64,000 nucleotides of DNA from Heterobilharzia americana (GCA_944470555.2 OX104132.1:13711755-13775754), one strand, 5' to 3'. Positions 1 through 11,388 are shown, counted from the first letter of the stretch. Notes: generated by a model not told the origin, from the sequence alone. Translations and numbers: made by a program.

Positions 1-180
1 TTTGTGGATACTTTAGTGGTTGTATACTTGTCAAGAGTTTGGCTGATTTTCATCGTCTCTGGTGTCCGAAGATACATCACCTTGCATTTCTCCAGGTTTA
101 AGCCTAAACCGTCTGCTGCTGACCAGGACTTCACCCACAATGGGTAGTTTTGGAGTGCCCTGAGATCCTCTTCGTCACCT
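1..180 (-). pseudogene. Non-LTR retrotransposon RT fragment (palm/thumb border)
   Basis: Read on the minus strand, this edge of the window translates to a stretch with EEDLRALQNYPLWVKSW followed by GLGLNLEKCKVMYL. This pattern (a DL-x-x-L helix, a W-x-x-x-W, then LN-x-x-KC-x-VM) lies just after the FADD box in CR1/jockey-type reverse transcriptases. The copy runs off the window, so only the end of the palm domain is seen. It was recognised by motif order alone and the subfamily cannot be fixed. Confidence 0.6.
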
Positions 181-374
181 ACCTTCCTCGTTCAGGGTCA
201 CTCAAAGGCGTCCAACACCTCGAAACAATAGAACCAGCAGCTCTTGCTCAGTGCTCGGTTGTTCTTATCTGGTTACGCTCCTTCAGTGGTTTCATAAGTC
301 TTTGTGTTTTACCCGCTTGTGGTTTGGGAGGTACTGATTGTCCATTTGAAGGCACTTTTTCTTGTGGACTGTAG

Positions 375-828
375 CTTCAGTTTTTTGGCTGGGAACAAAG
401 GAGCTGCTAATGAAATCAATTAACTTTTTGCTATTTCTTTTCTAAGTGTCGGAGGTTGTTTAAGATACGCTAGAATTGTGGCGAGTAAACGGTAAGAAAA
501 GGGGAGTGGGAAGTACTCATGAGGAAATAAGTGTTGCTGGTTGTGGGGAAGGGATAGACCCTATTGCAGGCAGCATAGTCAGGGAGTACAGGGATGGACA
601 AGCATGTTTTTGCTTGCTACCGACGAATGTTCTTATTAAGTCATAGTCACACATGTACGTCACCAGCAGTCGTTTAAAGGAGTCATCTGATGTAGCTATG
701 GCCACTTCCCTCAGCACAGCGTTCTACGAGGAGCACACTATATGAGAAGTTTTATCTTGCTCCTGTCTTCGCCCTATCGTGGGGTATACCAGTGGAGTTC
801 TCGAGGGGCTGTTGGTTTAAGACGGGTG
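375..828. other. Unassigned spacer
   Basis: A minus-strand open stretch of 66 codons (717-517) lies here, but its protein has no motif I recognise and no splice context. It may belong to the retroelement remnant on its left. I see nothing else in this stretch. Confidence 0.3.
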
Positions 829-2010
829 ATGACAATAATATTTACTCCCGAGTATACAGACACGCACCGTCTTACAGGTGTGGAAAGGTTACTATATTTA
901 TTACATGTGTCTTGATAGGAGGTAACCTCAATCCCCATCTACTCTGTCAGTGCAAGATATAAGAACCGCGTGTCTGAGTAATACAATATCCAAGGAGTAT
1001 AAGTATGCAAAAACTTAAAAATTGGACAAGTGGGAGTACTCTCTTCACATTAACAAAAAAACCAGGTTTGTATTTCCGCATTACATGTATTGCCTGGAGA
1101 AAAATAAAGCTTGAAGTTAATACTTCCATTGTAACAGTTTCTACCTTTCGCTTAAGATACTGATGAAAAGTTGATCTGTAGCGTCTTATACACACCTCCA
1201 GAAACAAGTCTTGAGTTCAACTGGACTGGATAAGCTAAAGGCACCCTGTCAAGCATCTAGGCCATCTGGCACTCTATCGCGTTACGTTACACCGATCGTA
1301 ATCGACCCTCTAGCCAGCAAGTTGAAGCGCATCGGTATCTTAGCCCGGCCTTGCAAATATACTGTTCCATGCGACTACGCTATTATGTTCTTCCTTGGCC
1401 TCATTCGTGGGTATATAACGGGTGCAAATAAATAGTGATTGGCCTCTGCGTCTATCAAGTTCTCACTAAAACAATTCCTAAAGGAACATAAAAACAGGTT
1501 GTTTACCTATTGTACTTCAATGACGATTCCAGAAATGTATAATACATGCGTGTTCATAACATCAAATATTCATAATCTTGCTAAATATTACGACTGATAG
1601 CTCGGTATCTGCATTTTTCAGCCTCAGCATCCGGAGGCAATAGGCTTGTTTGAACGCGCCGAATGAACTTCCAGAACATTTTGTTGGCCATTTTCATGGG
1701 TTTTGACAATAGCGTGGTCGGTGTGTGTTAGACTTTCCCGGTCACCTTCATAATCAATAAATTCTTGGTCTTGATAATCATGGGGCTGTTGTCCAGCGAA
1801 CCTTCTTTGTTTCCGTCTGCTGTAGTCGGGTATTGTGAACGTAGCAACACTGGCTGGCCTCCATGGAGGGTAGTCTCACCCAAAGTCCGTCCCTTGTATT
1901 TGGAACTTAAGTGCTCTTCTACAACGAGAAAAACAGAAACAAAGCAGCAGGCAAGGAAAGAAGATAGAATTCCAACAATTTTTAAAGCCTCGCAACATCT
2001 CCCGAGAAAA
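829..2010 (-). repeat. Dispersed retroelement 3' end, family A, copy 1
   Basis: This block aligns by eye with 5463-6320. Shared stretches include the segment around 1105-1140, which is nearly the same as 5735-5765, and the segment 1510-1900, matching 5825-6220. In both copies the low-coordinate end begins with AATAATA followed by a pair of ACAGG half-sites; on the minus strand this is a retroelement 3' end running into a TTATTA-type tail. The minus-strand translation of the high-coordinate half looks like decayed coding sequence in both copies, so the family is probably the 3' end of a non-LTR element. Bases of about 1199-1498 are absent from copy 2, so one copy has an insertion or the other a deletion. 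Confidence 0.6.
1199..1498. repeat. Copy-specific 300-bp segment inside family A repeat
   Basis: Alignment of the two family A copies breaks at about 1199 and resumes at about 1498. The intervening 300 bases have no partner in 5463-6320. They include a TATATAA-like motif near 1411 but no recognisable coding. It is either a later insertion or sequence lost from copy 2; no target-site duplication is clear. Confidence 0.4.
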
Positions 2011-2039
2011 GCTAAGAAGTAAGAACTTGAACCAATCGG

Positions 2040-2960
2040 GACAGACATAGACCACCCATTTTACTCCCGATGGTTGTTGAGTTTCGAAATCCTGTGAATG
2101 AAGGTCCGTTCAGACCGAAACATGAAATCCCGCATTCACCGAAGCCTGCGCCAGGTTCATCCACTAACTCTCGACGGCAGGATGTAGTGCCTCAGATCAA
2201 AAGGGTCAGTTGTGTAGCCAACAGACGAAAAAGCAATATGAATAACCAAAAGACCACGGCACCCCCGCAAAGTCAAACAAACAACAAACTAACAAAAATG
2301 CTAAACTGATTTCACGGTTCATCTTATGACCAAGCTAAACAACTACTGCCCAGGCGATCCATGTTTCTTAACATTTCCGAGGTCACTAACAGATACATCA
2401 TGGCCAGACACCCCAACAGTCACAGTTATTGGATGGTGAGCCAAGTGGTAGGCACGGACTATTTCTCTGCCTCACCCATATATCTCACAACGTGGGTCAT
2501 ATGCCACTCAAAGACAAGCTTACAACTGATCCCCCAAGGAGAAACTTAGTGGATATGAAGTTGGCTATGGCCATAATGTATGCGACAGCCAGCAGATAGG
2601 CATGCCGTGCAATCCTCCAGTCCCCGTTACGTCCTATGAAAAGGTTTTTTGGACAGTCTATGGCTGCGACGCCACCAATAATGCAAGTGATTCGGGTGCT
2701 GTCGGATCATCTGCTCTCTACAATGGCCAACAATCTACCTATCAATCACGGTGTGGTGAATACCTCGCTCCTTTCGAGGTGAACAGCACCGAATCGTCGC
2801 CCCGTACAAAAGGTCATGACATCACCAGCAGGATGTACGTAAAGGACCCACAAGGAATGTACAGAAGTGCTGACTTTTTTCGAAATATATCCAAACACTT
2901 TTGTACCCTTAGTTAGCTCTCGTTTTACCTGATTAACACCCACTCCATACACAACAAAAA
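2040..2960. other. Unassigned stretch with plus-strand ORFs
   Basis: Three plus-strand open stretches (2070-2309, 2361-2549, 2602-2916) follow one another. The first is rich in Pro, Ser, Asn and basic residues, like a retroelement ORF1, but none has a motif I recognise. I would not call a gene here. It abuts the 3' tail of the minus-strand retroelement starting at 2962. Confidence 0.25.
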
Positions 2961-2961
2961 G

Positions 2962-4370
2962 AAAGAGATAATAGTGATAATAATAATTCACTTTATTCCA
3001 AACAATTTGTGGTAAAATTTGGAATTCTCAGAGTAATATATATTGCAATAACAACAAAATATAAGTATATGCACACTACCTTGCAGCCCTTCGAATTGTT
3101 TAACTATAAAAATTTGGGCTATGTGAAGAATATTAAGAACGAAAAATTTTGCATTGTAAGTTAAATTATTGAAATGAGATTTTTAACTGTCGCAAAGTTG
3201 ATGTGTGATTTCTGTTCTAACACTTTTTCCCTCACAAAACGCACATGCAAGGCAAGGCAGAGTCGAATTCCTAAACTTAGCTGCGCGAGCATACAGTCTT
3301 ATGTAGTTTCTCCTTGTCCTCCCTGCTGAGATAAATGAAGAGAGCTGTAAATGACGTGGATGCTCACTGTCAGTTAAAATTTCTGTAGCTAGTAGCTTGC
3401 AGGAATTTATATGCTGATTTACTAGTGTTAATCAGCTGAACCAGAGACACACCACTCACCCTGCTGACGGCCTTCAAAGCCCTACGCAACATAACATGGT
3501 CCATTTTAAGAAGACCAGGAAAGATTAATAGGGAACAATATAGAAGAATAGGTAAAATGCAGGAATTAATAAATTGTAAGAGAAGCAGTTGAGTTGTACC
3601 AGAAAGCCCCAATTTCTTTATCTAATAAGTTAAATGAAACATGTTTTTACAAGTCAGTAAAATACGGGGGGACCAACAAAGGTCAGAAGTAAAACGCAAC
3701 CCGAGATAGTCCACACTCGATTTACTTTCTGCAGAAGTACCATTGATGCAGCAGACGTCATGAGATTTGAGCAGCTCACGTGAGTCTTGTTTAGGCCTGG
3801 GGCTAAAATTAACGGTCTAATATTTAGAGGGGTTTAGTTTGAGACCATTTACCAACTTCAGACAAGAATTCATTTAGTTTCGAGCAATCCAAAGGAGAGT
3901 TAACCGGAATATAAACTGTTAGGTCGTAAGCATTATTATTATTTGTTTGTGCTTTGAAGTTTCTTTAGCGGTTAGATTTGCTTTACGGGGTAGGGCTGCT
4001 AGCCCTATGCCCAACCTTCCCTGTTTACCCGGGCTTAGGACCGGCTAGTCACCAGTGAACTGGTTAACCAGGCGAGGTTAGGCCGTAAGCATACTTGGTA
4101 AAATTATTTTCGACACAATAAGGCAAATCGTGCAAAAAACGAAAACAGAAAAGGAGAAAGTACAGCACCTTGAGGCACACCAGTTCCAGTAAGCAATGAA
4201 GTGAAGAGCATCGCTTTATAAATAGTGTACTGTTTCCTTACAGAAGAATAAGAATGCAGCCATTTTGTAACCCATGGATCAGTGTGAGCTATGGCAAGCT
4301 TATTTAACAAAAGTGGTCTAGGAACAGAGTCAAAGGCTGATGAGCCATCCAAAAAGACACAATGGACATA
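2962..4370 (-). pseudogene. Jockey-superfamily retrotransposon, 3' part, 5'-truncated
   Basis: Minus-strand translation of 4352-4104 contains DGSSAFDSVPRPLLLNKLA (RT block with the first catalytic Asp context) and GVPQGAVLSPFLFS (the PQG-x-x-LSP block). Farther along, 3612-3370 gives LLLQFINSCILPILLYC, typical of the region after the catalytic core in this superfamily. The sequence then runs through an apparent 3' UTR to GAATTATTATTATCACTATTATC at the low-coordinate end, the usual T/A-rich tail. The FADD-bearing segment is missing or unreadable because a small element is inserted at 3934-4077. The copy is dead: it is frameshifted and lacks its endonuclease. Confidence 0.75.
3934..4077 (-). 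mobile_element. Short retroelement insertion flanked by a 15-bp duplication
   Basis: TTAGGTCGTAAGCAT at 3919-3933 and TTAGGCCGTAAGCAT at 4078-4092 differ by one base and bracket about 144 bp. Read on the minus strand, the insert ends in AAATAATAAT, a typical non-LTR 3' tail. Its body (GGTTGGGCATAGGGCTAGCA and flanks) resembles the leader of RTE-type elements. It sits inside the older jockey-superfamily copy, so it is younger than that element. The family assignment is inference. Confidence 0.6.
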
Positions 4371-4419
4371 CTTAACACCGTTATTCCTGATCTGATATTC
4401 CCCATGATAATGGTTACAG

Positions 4420-5462
4420 AGGCACGGTGTACCTCTGATATTTGGAACACAGGGATCTTCATCGACAACTATTCCTTGTTCAGGGGGACAGACTACACTG
4501 TAAAGGAGGGTGCACTATCAATATAAATTCCGACGTCACTGCTACGTGGCGCTCAACCTTTGAGCTTAACGGGTTATCACCAAACTTACTCGCTCCACAT
4601 CTCTCCTAACAGGATGCATTAATCGAACCCCTTGCTCCTCAGTCGAATACGACCAGAAGCCAACAAGCGTGTTCGCTCGTGTGGCAACACCACACTTTAA
4701 CATGCCAGACATAACGCGTCAACCAATCAGCTATCCAAAGCGCTTTGATAACTTGATAAGCATTCTTGAAACAGAGGTTTGGCAACAACATGTAGAACCC
4801 CTGCCAGACACAACAGTGTCCTGGACCTAGTCTTCACAGACGAAACCACACCCACAAAACTCCAAATAGGTACACAATTTCTGGGTAACGATCACAAGAT
4901 AGTATTTGGACACTCCAACATTTCCAGTACAAAATTAGCCCAAAATACAGGAACAGTTCTAACTAGAAACTACAGGTGTGCTAAATTGGATGGACTATAA
5001 TTGGTTCTGGGCTGTCCTGACTGAAGTCCCTACTCTACCAACACTTCAGCCAAAGAACTCTGAGATCTACTCTATGAATATATAGGGACAGCTCAAGACT
5101 ATATTGCTTCACCGCTCCGAAGAGAAATTAAGGAAACAGAGTTGACTTCATGCCTACGAAGATACGCAACCGCATGCGTAACCATGCCACAGAGTGCTAT
5201 GAGTCGAACGGCTTCTCATCGCTTATCGCACTCAAAGACACGTATGACACATTCAAGGTAGAAAGGGCACTAGAAGCCGTTAAACGAGAGCGTATTAAAT
5301 GCAGTAAAACTGGCAATGCAGAAGCACGAGTAAGACTAATGAAAACTCGAACAAGCAGCTCCAGAAATAGTGCTCCTAGTTTATTCATAGACGATGGGAT
5401 CCTCCAAAATGACCCGCTACGAATCTGCGAGCTGTTCAGTTATCAGTTTGGCAGCCGCTTTG
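4420..5462 (+). pseudogene. Non-LTR retrotransposon A: endonuclease end and linker (part 1 of 4)
   Basis: Plus-strand translation shows NSVLDLVFTDET followed by LGNDHKIVFGH, the C-terminal end of an apurinic-like endonuclease (the LDLVFT and SDH-type motifs of CR1/jockey elements). It continues into the basic linker, ending near LRICELFSYQF, which normally precedes the RT domain. The upstream part from about 4420 is frameshifted but keeps fragments such as FDNLISILETEVWQQH. The copy stops abruptly at 5462 where family A repeat copy 2 starts. The rest of the same element appears to resume at about 6860, 7747 and 8977. Confidence 0.75.
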
Positions 5463-6320
5463 TAATAATAATACTTATTCCTGAATATACAGGCACACAC
5501 CATTTTTACAGGTGTGAATACGTTTCTGTGTAAATTAAATGTCCTCATACGAGATAAACTCAATCCCCACCTTTTGTCACTAGAAGACATAAGTGCTGCA
5601 TGTTTATACATGAAACATCCCAGTGGAATAAGTATGCAGAAAATGTACAAGTTGAATAAGTGAAAATATTGTTTCCTCATTTACAAAACATCAGGTTTGT
5701 ATCTCAACGATACATATGTTACCTGGAGAAGAATAAAGCTTGAAGTTAATACTTCCATTGTAACAGTCTGTACTTTTTGCCTGAGGTAATGATGAAAAGT
5801 TTATGATGGAGTGTATTCACAAACTATTTACTTGTTTCACCTCATTGATGATTCCAGGACTGTATACTTCATGCATGTTAGTGCCATTCCGCATCACAGA
5901 TTCATAATCTTGATGAACATTACTACTGAGAGCCAAATATCTTCACTTTTCTAACTCCAGCATCAATAAGCAATAAGCTTGTTGAGTGCGCTGACTGGAC
6001 TTCCGGGACATCTGGTCTGCCGTTTACACTGGTCGTGATAGCCTTGTGGTTGGCAAGTATCGGACTTTCCTGGCCACTTTTATAATGAATAAATCCTTGA
6101 TTTAGATAATCATGAAGTTTCAGTTCAGTGAACATCTTTTATTTCTGTTTGTTGTAGTTAGGCATTGCGAAAGCAGTGAAGCTGGTTACCCTCCGTAAAG
6201 TGTAGCTTCATCCAAGGTCCATCCCATGAATACTTAATTCTCGATGACGACCAAACCAACATTTAGAACTGAGCTGCCTTTCTAAGCCAGAAAACACAGA
6301 AAAAAAGCAGCAGGCGGAGA
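5463..6320 (-). repeat. Dispersed retroelement 3' end, family A, copy 2
   Basis: This is homologous to 829-2010 over almost its whole length. The low-coordinate end (GTAATAATAATACTTATTCC) is the 3' tail read on the minus strand. It interrupts retrotransposon A after the linker. The bases from 6320 to about 6855, which also lack retrotransposon A coding, may belong to the same insertion; they contain a 73-codon minus-strand open stretch (6597-6376) with no recognised motif. Confidence 0.65.
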
Positions 6321-6859
6321 AAGAAGCAAGTATTCTAGCAAGGCTTGTGTTCTCTGTATTCGCCTTTCTCCCTACTTAACTTTCTTTAATACTTCGTTCA
6401 TTGTGTGATTTCTTAGATGAGTGCTTAAGAATACAAGTTTCATTCAGTCTTGTAGTGTAGAACTTCTGTTTTTGATTACTGCGTCGGATAAGGCAGAGCG
6501 TACCGTTAGTTTGAGGTAGTAACTCTTGGTAATTTCCCAAACGCCTCAAATGAAAGGTCAGTGTAGGTGTGGCGGGTGTCTCATTACGAAATGTCATAAA
6601 CGATACTGCTGGTGCATTCGGTAAGCCGGGGAAGTTGCCGGATTATGAGAAGCTAGCCAGTAATGCCTTTGGATACCCTCTATTTTTGTTTGTCTTGTAT
6701 GCGCATAACACTCATTATAAATGGTCAATATCCCAATAGTGGGTGTACGCAATATTTATAGATCGGTGACGAGACTTTTTTGAGGTGAAAGTTACGGACC
6801 ATGCAACGCATGGGGACAAAACAAAAGTCATTGGTACGCCTTCAACATCAACTCACTCG

Positions 6860-7203
6860 GTAAGTACTGCGCTCTTCACTCAATAAAATATTTCTCTAGC
6901 AATGGCATCACTTTGAACCCCATACAGTGCTGGATCTGATGGAATTCCGACCATCCTGTTAAAAAGAGGTGGTGAAGATATACCGCTGATTTTCTTGAAG
7001 CTTTTTAATACGCCTTTTCTCCAGCGACAAAAACCCCGAGAACTGGAAACTATCATACATATGTCCCAGGTATAAATGCGGACCAACATCTAATATAGAA
7101 AACCGACCCACAAACATCACGTCAGTGGTACCTAAGACTATAGAAAAGGTGCCTGTGAAACAAGTCGTCGACTATATGACGACAAACCAATTACCCTCTT
7201 CAG
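6860..7203 (+). pseudogene. Retrotransposon A: RT N-terminal part (part 2 of 4)
   Basis: Plus-strand translation gives AGSDGIPTILLKRGGEDIPL followed by FLKLFNTPF, the start of the RT domain (GPDGIP-type block and the following helix). A frameshifted stretch follows that fits the IPIYK...NYRPI...VPKTIEK blocks. It ends at LPSSV just before the expected QHGF block, exactly where a short element has inserted. Stops and frameshifts show it is dead. Confidence 0.7.
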
Positions 7204-7210
7204 TACAACA

Positions 7211-7739
7211 AACTATGCAAACTGTGCGAATGGACTAACAACGTCAGTTGGTTATAACGCAAACTGTGAACAATGCGCGCTTTTGATATTGTTAGTGGAA
7301 CCTGTCTGTGAGATCGGAGGTGAAAATCCATACCCATCTCATGAATGCCAGCAAATTTTGGTTATATTGTGCACACTAATAACTTGATATGTAAATTATT
7401 TAATGCTAGATATCAGTTCATAAACTTTCAAAAATTATGAATTTGGCGGTGCTTGTAAACTGATATCTCTCATGTTAAAGCCGTTGAATGGAGACAGTGT
7501 GTATTATTATCTAAACTTTGACACTCTATGTATGCTGTAAAATAAAATTTCCTTGTTCGTTTCATGACCAGCAGGACCTTCGGCAGTTTTTGATTGGGTT
7601 TAATGACATTTCGCCAGTACCACCCAGGGCTCGAGTCTTGTAGATATTTTGAGATGTGTCAACGTGATGAAGTCTGTAAACTGGCTTCTTTCATGTTAAA
7701 ACTTTTTTAACGCGAGAACAAAACATTTGTTTATTTATT
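7211..7739 (+). mobile_element. Dispersed repeat B, copy 1, with target-site duplication
   Basis: About 530 bp here match the reverse complement of 52356-52885 over nearly the full length. The insert is bracketed by TACAACA at 7204-7210 and 7740-7746. Removing one copy and the insert restores the reading frame of retrotransposon A from LPSSV into QHGL, so this is a clean insertion with a 7-bp duplication. The element has no ORF and ends in an ATTT-rich tail. A short internal repeat (around 7445-7490 and 7670-7705) is shared by both copies. The class (short non-autonomous element) is not determined. Confidence 0.75.
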
Positions 7740-7746
7740 TACAACA

Positions 7747-8238
7747 TGGATTGAAGGTGAGGTACAAATACTAGTCTGCCAAACTACGGCTATCCTAGAT
7801 ATCCTGAAAGGCCAGTCACGCGCTACCAGCTATCTTCACTATCTAGACGATGTTACGAGCAAGCATGGCCAAGGCTTATTTGTGACAACCCCTTTCTTAG
7901 ACTTCAAGCAAGCATTCGATAAGGTGACCCACAAACGCTTGGTCACTGAGTTGCATCATACGGTTTTCAAGATCCGTTACTGTCCCGGCTTAGAACACCC
8001 ATGGGGATTGCCTCCAAGTAGTAAAATTCATTAATTGCTACTCTTCCCCCGGACCTATACAAAGTGGTGTCGTCCAGGGCAGTGTGCTAAGACTGTTACT
8101 TTTCCTGATCTATGCAAATGATATCTTCAGTGTTATCCGAAGTGGCCTACTCTACCTTTTCGCAGACAAATTGAAGAAAGTCTACAACTTTTCTCCTGAA
8201 GCACTAACACAAGGTGTAGCTGCCAGAATCCAATAATC
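7747..8238 (+). pseudogene. Retrotransposon A: RT core (part 3 of 4)
   Basis: Plus-strand translation runs from QHGLK through ILDILKGQSRATSYLHYLDD, then FLDFKQAFDKVTHKRL, GVVQGSVLRLLLFLIYANDI and GLLYLFADKLKKVYNFSPEA. These are the successive RT blocks of a CR1-like enzyme. The FADD box reads FADK, so the second catalytic aspartate is lost, and at least two frameshifts separate the blocks. The frame ends at VAARIQ, where another insertion begins. Confidence 0.8.
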
Positions 8239-8976
8239 TTGGCCTGAACGCGGGAAATAGCTAGGCGGTGCCAACTGACGTGAATCTGACTAGTTCCTGC
8301 GTTCTACTGTATAGCTTCCTAACTTCCGCGAGTGACGCACAGTCAAAGGTTGGATCGAAATATCAAAACACGGTTTGTAGTAATTCAATAGTAGATTCGT
8401 AACAAAATCTGTGGTACTATCAAAGCAACAATAAGTTATGTCAAATTACAAAAATACCTCAACAGTGCCGTTGGGTAACTATACAGTCCAAAACGTTCTC
8501 GGGTACAAATACGTACTACACGGTAAAAACTGGTTAAAAAATACAACTGTTAAATACCTGTCGGTCAATAGGAATATTCCCGGCAAAAGGGATCAAAACT
8601 CTGCCTACAGGAATCAAATCAACAAACAAACGTTCCCAGTAGACAGTCAAAAGACAAACAGTCAAATCACTGCACAACCGTAAGTTGAACCAAAACAAAA
8701 TGTCGTGCTCAGCAGAACAACATCACCTTATCAACAGTCCAGCGTCACATAATAGGAAAGTGAAACACTCATAATAAGTCTCAAACATATAAAGGCAAAT
8801 ACCGAGTGTAAAGTCAAATAAGGCAGTTAAACAAGCAAATAACATTACACCGGCGAGGGTCAAAGGTACACCACCCATAACGAGGGTAAAAATGTTAAAA
8901 TAAATGTCAATGCAATCAAATAAGGGTGATCAGGAGGGATTTTCAGATCATTTTTCCTTTACACAAGGTTTTTACC
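8239..8976. repeat. Unidentified insertion of about 740 bp in retrotransposon A
   Basis: The RT frame stops at AARIQ (about 8236) and resumes at EDLRRIF (about 8977), as expected for one continuous protein. The intervening bases are unusually A-rich from 8410 to 8900, with an 81-codon plus-strand open stretch (8438-8683) that is Asn/Lys/Gln-rich and resembles nothing I know. I see no clear terminal repeats or duplicated target site. Confidence 0.5.
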
Positions 8977-9690
8977 AAATACAGGAAGATCTGAGGAGGA
9001 TATTCAGATGGAGCGTGACCTGGCAGCTCCCTTCAGACCATTATAAAAGTGGCATCCTCTATTTCAACACGTCCGACCTAGATATAACACTACACTTGGG
9101 TAACACCGCGATGCAGATATTCAGCATTCTGAAAGACCTCCAGAAGTTTGACTTTTACGGAGCATCCAGACTCAATAGTTTCCAGAGGCGAAAGACTCAG
9201 GTCTTCCACACGGAAACATACTCACACCTGAAGCGAAACTTACAACATACAAAGTTATGGTTCACCCAATACTAGAGTACTGCACAGTTATCTACGGTAA
9301 TATGGAAGCATCTGTTAGAATTCCAGTGGAGAAGATCCAGCGAAACTTTACTCGGCGCCTACTCATACATAAAGAAGAACTTCCTTGCGGAAGAGGGTGC
9401 AAAAAACTAGAACCAGAATCACTCTGACTGAGAAGCCGGAAGCTCAACCTAACCTTTTTTCGTCTTTTATTTGCAAGACGTAGGACGAACTATGCTATTA
9501 TTTTTAAATCAACACCGGCATGTAGTCTCCATAATAGTAAACACACCATTCCAAACAGTATCGCCCAAAACTTTGATGTAGATTCTTCATAACGTCATAC
9601 AGTACGCTGCGGAACAAACATCCCGCTCCTATACGTGCATGTTTATCTCTCGGCCATGTTTCTATGATTACTTGGTGAATTCCTCCTACC
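8977..9690 (+). pseudogene. Retrotransposon A: RT thumb and C-terminal part (part 4 of 4)
   Basis: The translation begins EDLRRIFRWSVTWQLPSDHY and continues with GILYFNTSDLDITLHLG. After frameshifts come MVHPILEYCTVIYGN and VEKIQRNFTRRLL, followed by an LTFFRLLFARRRT stretch. These are the expected blocks after the catalytic core (the HP-x-LEYC and VEKIQR-x-FT motifs). Together with parts 1 to 3 it makes one plus-strand element of which about 3 kb of coding remains, cut by three younger insertions. Confidence 0.75.
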
Positions 9691-10860
9691 TAACGATTCT
9701 TATTAATTCGTTGACGGCCAAATCACAAACGGTAGTAGCATGTGCAGTGGTGCTACTGGTACCTAGACTGGAGGGAGGCCAGCAGCAATGACAATACCGA
9801 AAACCAAGCGCATGGGTTAAGATAAAATCTAATAAAACGACTGACCTGGAGTAGACGGGAAGAGGAGTGTGGTACGATTTGCAACAATGAACGCTGTAGC
9901 TACTCTGACGTGACCTTCATTCTTTGCAACTTGACCTATCCCTAGGCCTAACACCTATTCCACAAAATTCTTCCCTTAAAACAATCTCCTTACCCCTGAC
10001 TGATGAGCGAACTGTTTATCGGTGGATGTTTTTAGCACGTAACATGTTTTATTATTTGACCCTTGTTATCGGTAATCACATGTAGGTGCTGTGCTCCACC
10101 GTATTGTCCGTATAGCTCTGATATGGCAACATTCAACAGGCAACACCATGGGTTTTCTACACGTAAGTGAATACCTAGTCCAAAATCCTCTAGTCTCTCA
10201 ATCCCTTGGTGATATCTTCGGCTTCAGTTTAGTTTCTACCACTCTTGTACAAACCCTCATCTCCTTCTGCACAAGCTTACCTCCAAACAGTTGGTTTTGG
10301 ATACTTCTTCAAGCAACTTTGCAATCAGCACAAAGAACTCACCTATGTGTCATGGCACATATACTTCCGCGTAGTATTTTTGTGCTCCTGTTTTGAATTT
10401 GCCTGCCACTCGCTTTCGTTACTCATTTTTCAGGTCTACTTAGCCAGCCCATCATCTATATGGAGTCCTAGTAATCGAATTTGTCAGCGTGCTCATGCCA
10501 TCAAAACTTTGTGACGAGCGCACACAGTACAGGGTCACGGTTGTACTACCCACCCTACCTTCAAGAATATTGAAAGATCCAAACGAAGTCGAATAATTCC
10601 CGCTTTCGATCAGCGCCTGCTTCAGTATGCCGAGCAGTTACGTTGGTTTCTATCTGCTTTGTTCCTTGCTGACAGTGAAGCGTTAACGTTCACCATCCAG
10701 GAGCACCTCTTACGTGCCGTGAATAACGGTATCTAATGTACAGCTTAACATTGTACATAACAGTCATTTCTCATTACCGAAGTGATCAAACCTGTAAACT
10801 GGTTTGTATTCATGCGATTTATGTCTCATGAAATATATTATTATCATTATTACCATTAGA
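9691..10860 (+). other. Probable retroelement 3' region ending in a TTATTA tail
   Basis: No coding region is recognised; the open stretches at 10091-10396 and 10245-10514 overlap in two frames and have no motif. The right end, AATATATTATTATCATTATTACC near 10830-10856, has the T/A-rich tail seen at the 3' ends of other elements in this window. This may be the 3' UTR of retrotransposon A or of another element next to it. Confidence 0.35.
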
Positions 10861-11388
10861 AGACTGGCCAAATCATACCTATTTTCAAGAGCAGTAAACG
10901 AGCCCGACGAACCCCTGTATCCTCTCATTCGTAAGTGGTGAGGTAACTAACTAGTGTAGATTTACGCAACTCACCAGTTTGTTCGAACCCTGCCAGCACA
11001 GTTTTCGGAAAAAATGTTGTATTGCAAGTTTGCTAACTGCAGTCGCTACGCGGACTAGCATTCATAGCTATCGCTGTAGAATAGACGCAATACACTTCAG
11101 TTTTTCTAGGGCATGTAAGTGAGTTACTCATGGCTTCCTCCTCCAGGAAAAGAAGGAAGGCAGGACGTGATCGCCGAATTATCGACTTTTCCTCACTTCC
11201 AAGTCCCTCCAAGGATGAGCTGGAGGCAAGAAGAATCGCAAACATGTGGTGGTCATGGGCTTCTGCAAGAAACAATTAGCAGAAAGAAGAGAAGCTTCTT
11301 TAAAACAAATTTTATGATAGTGTGTGTTACAAGAGTATCGGCGACTGGTCGTAAGATAATCCAAAATATAAAAACAGCTTTTCAGCAC
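10861..11388. other. Unassigned, overlapping ORFs on both strands
   Basis: Open stretches at 11119-11433 (plus) and 11275-11033 and 11475-11179 (minus) overlap and have no recognised motif. The right part merges into the tandem repeat that starts near 11389. No gene is called. Confidence 0.25.
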
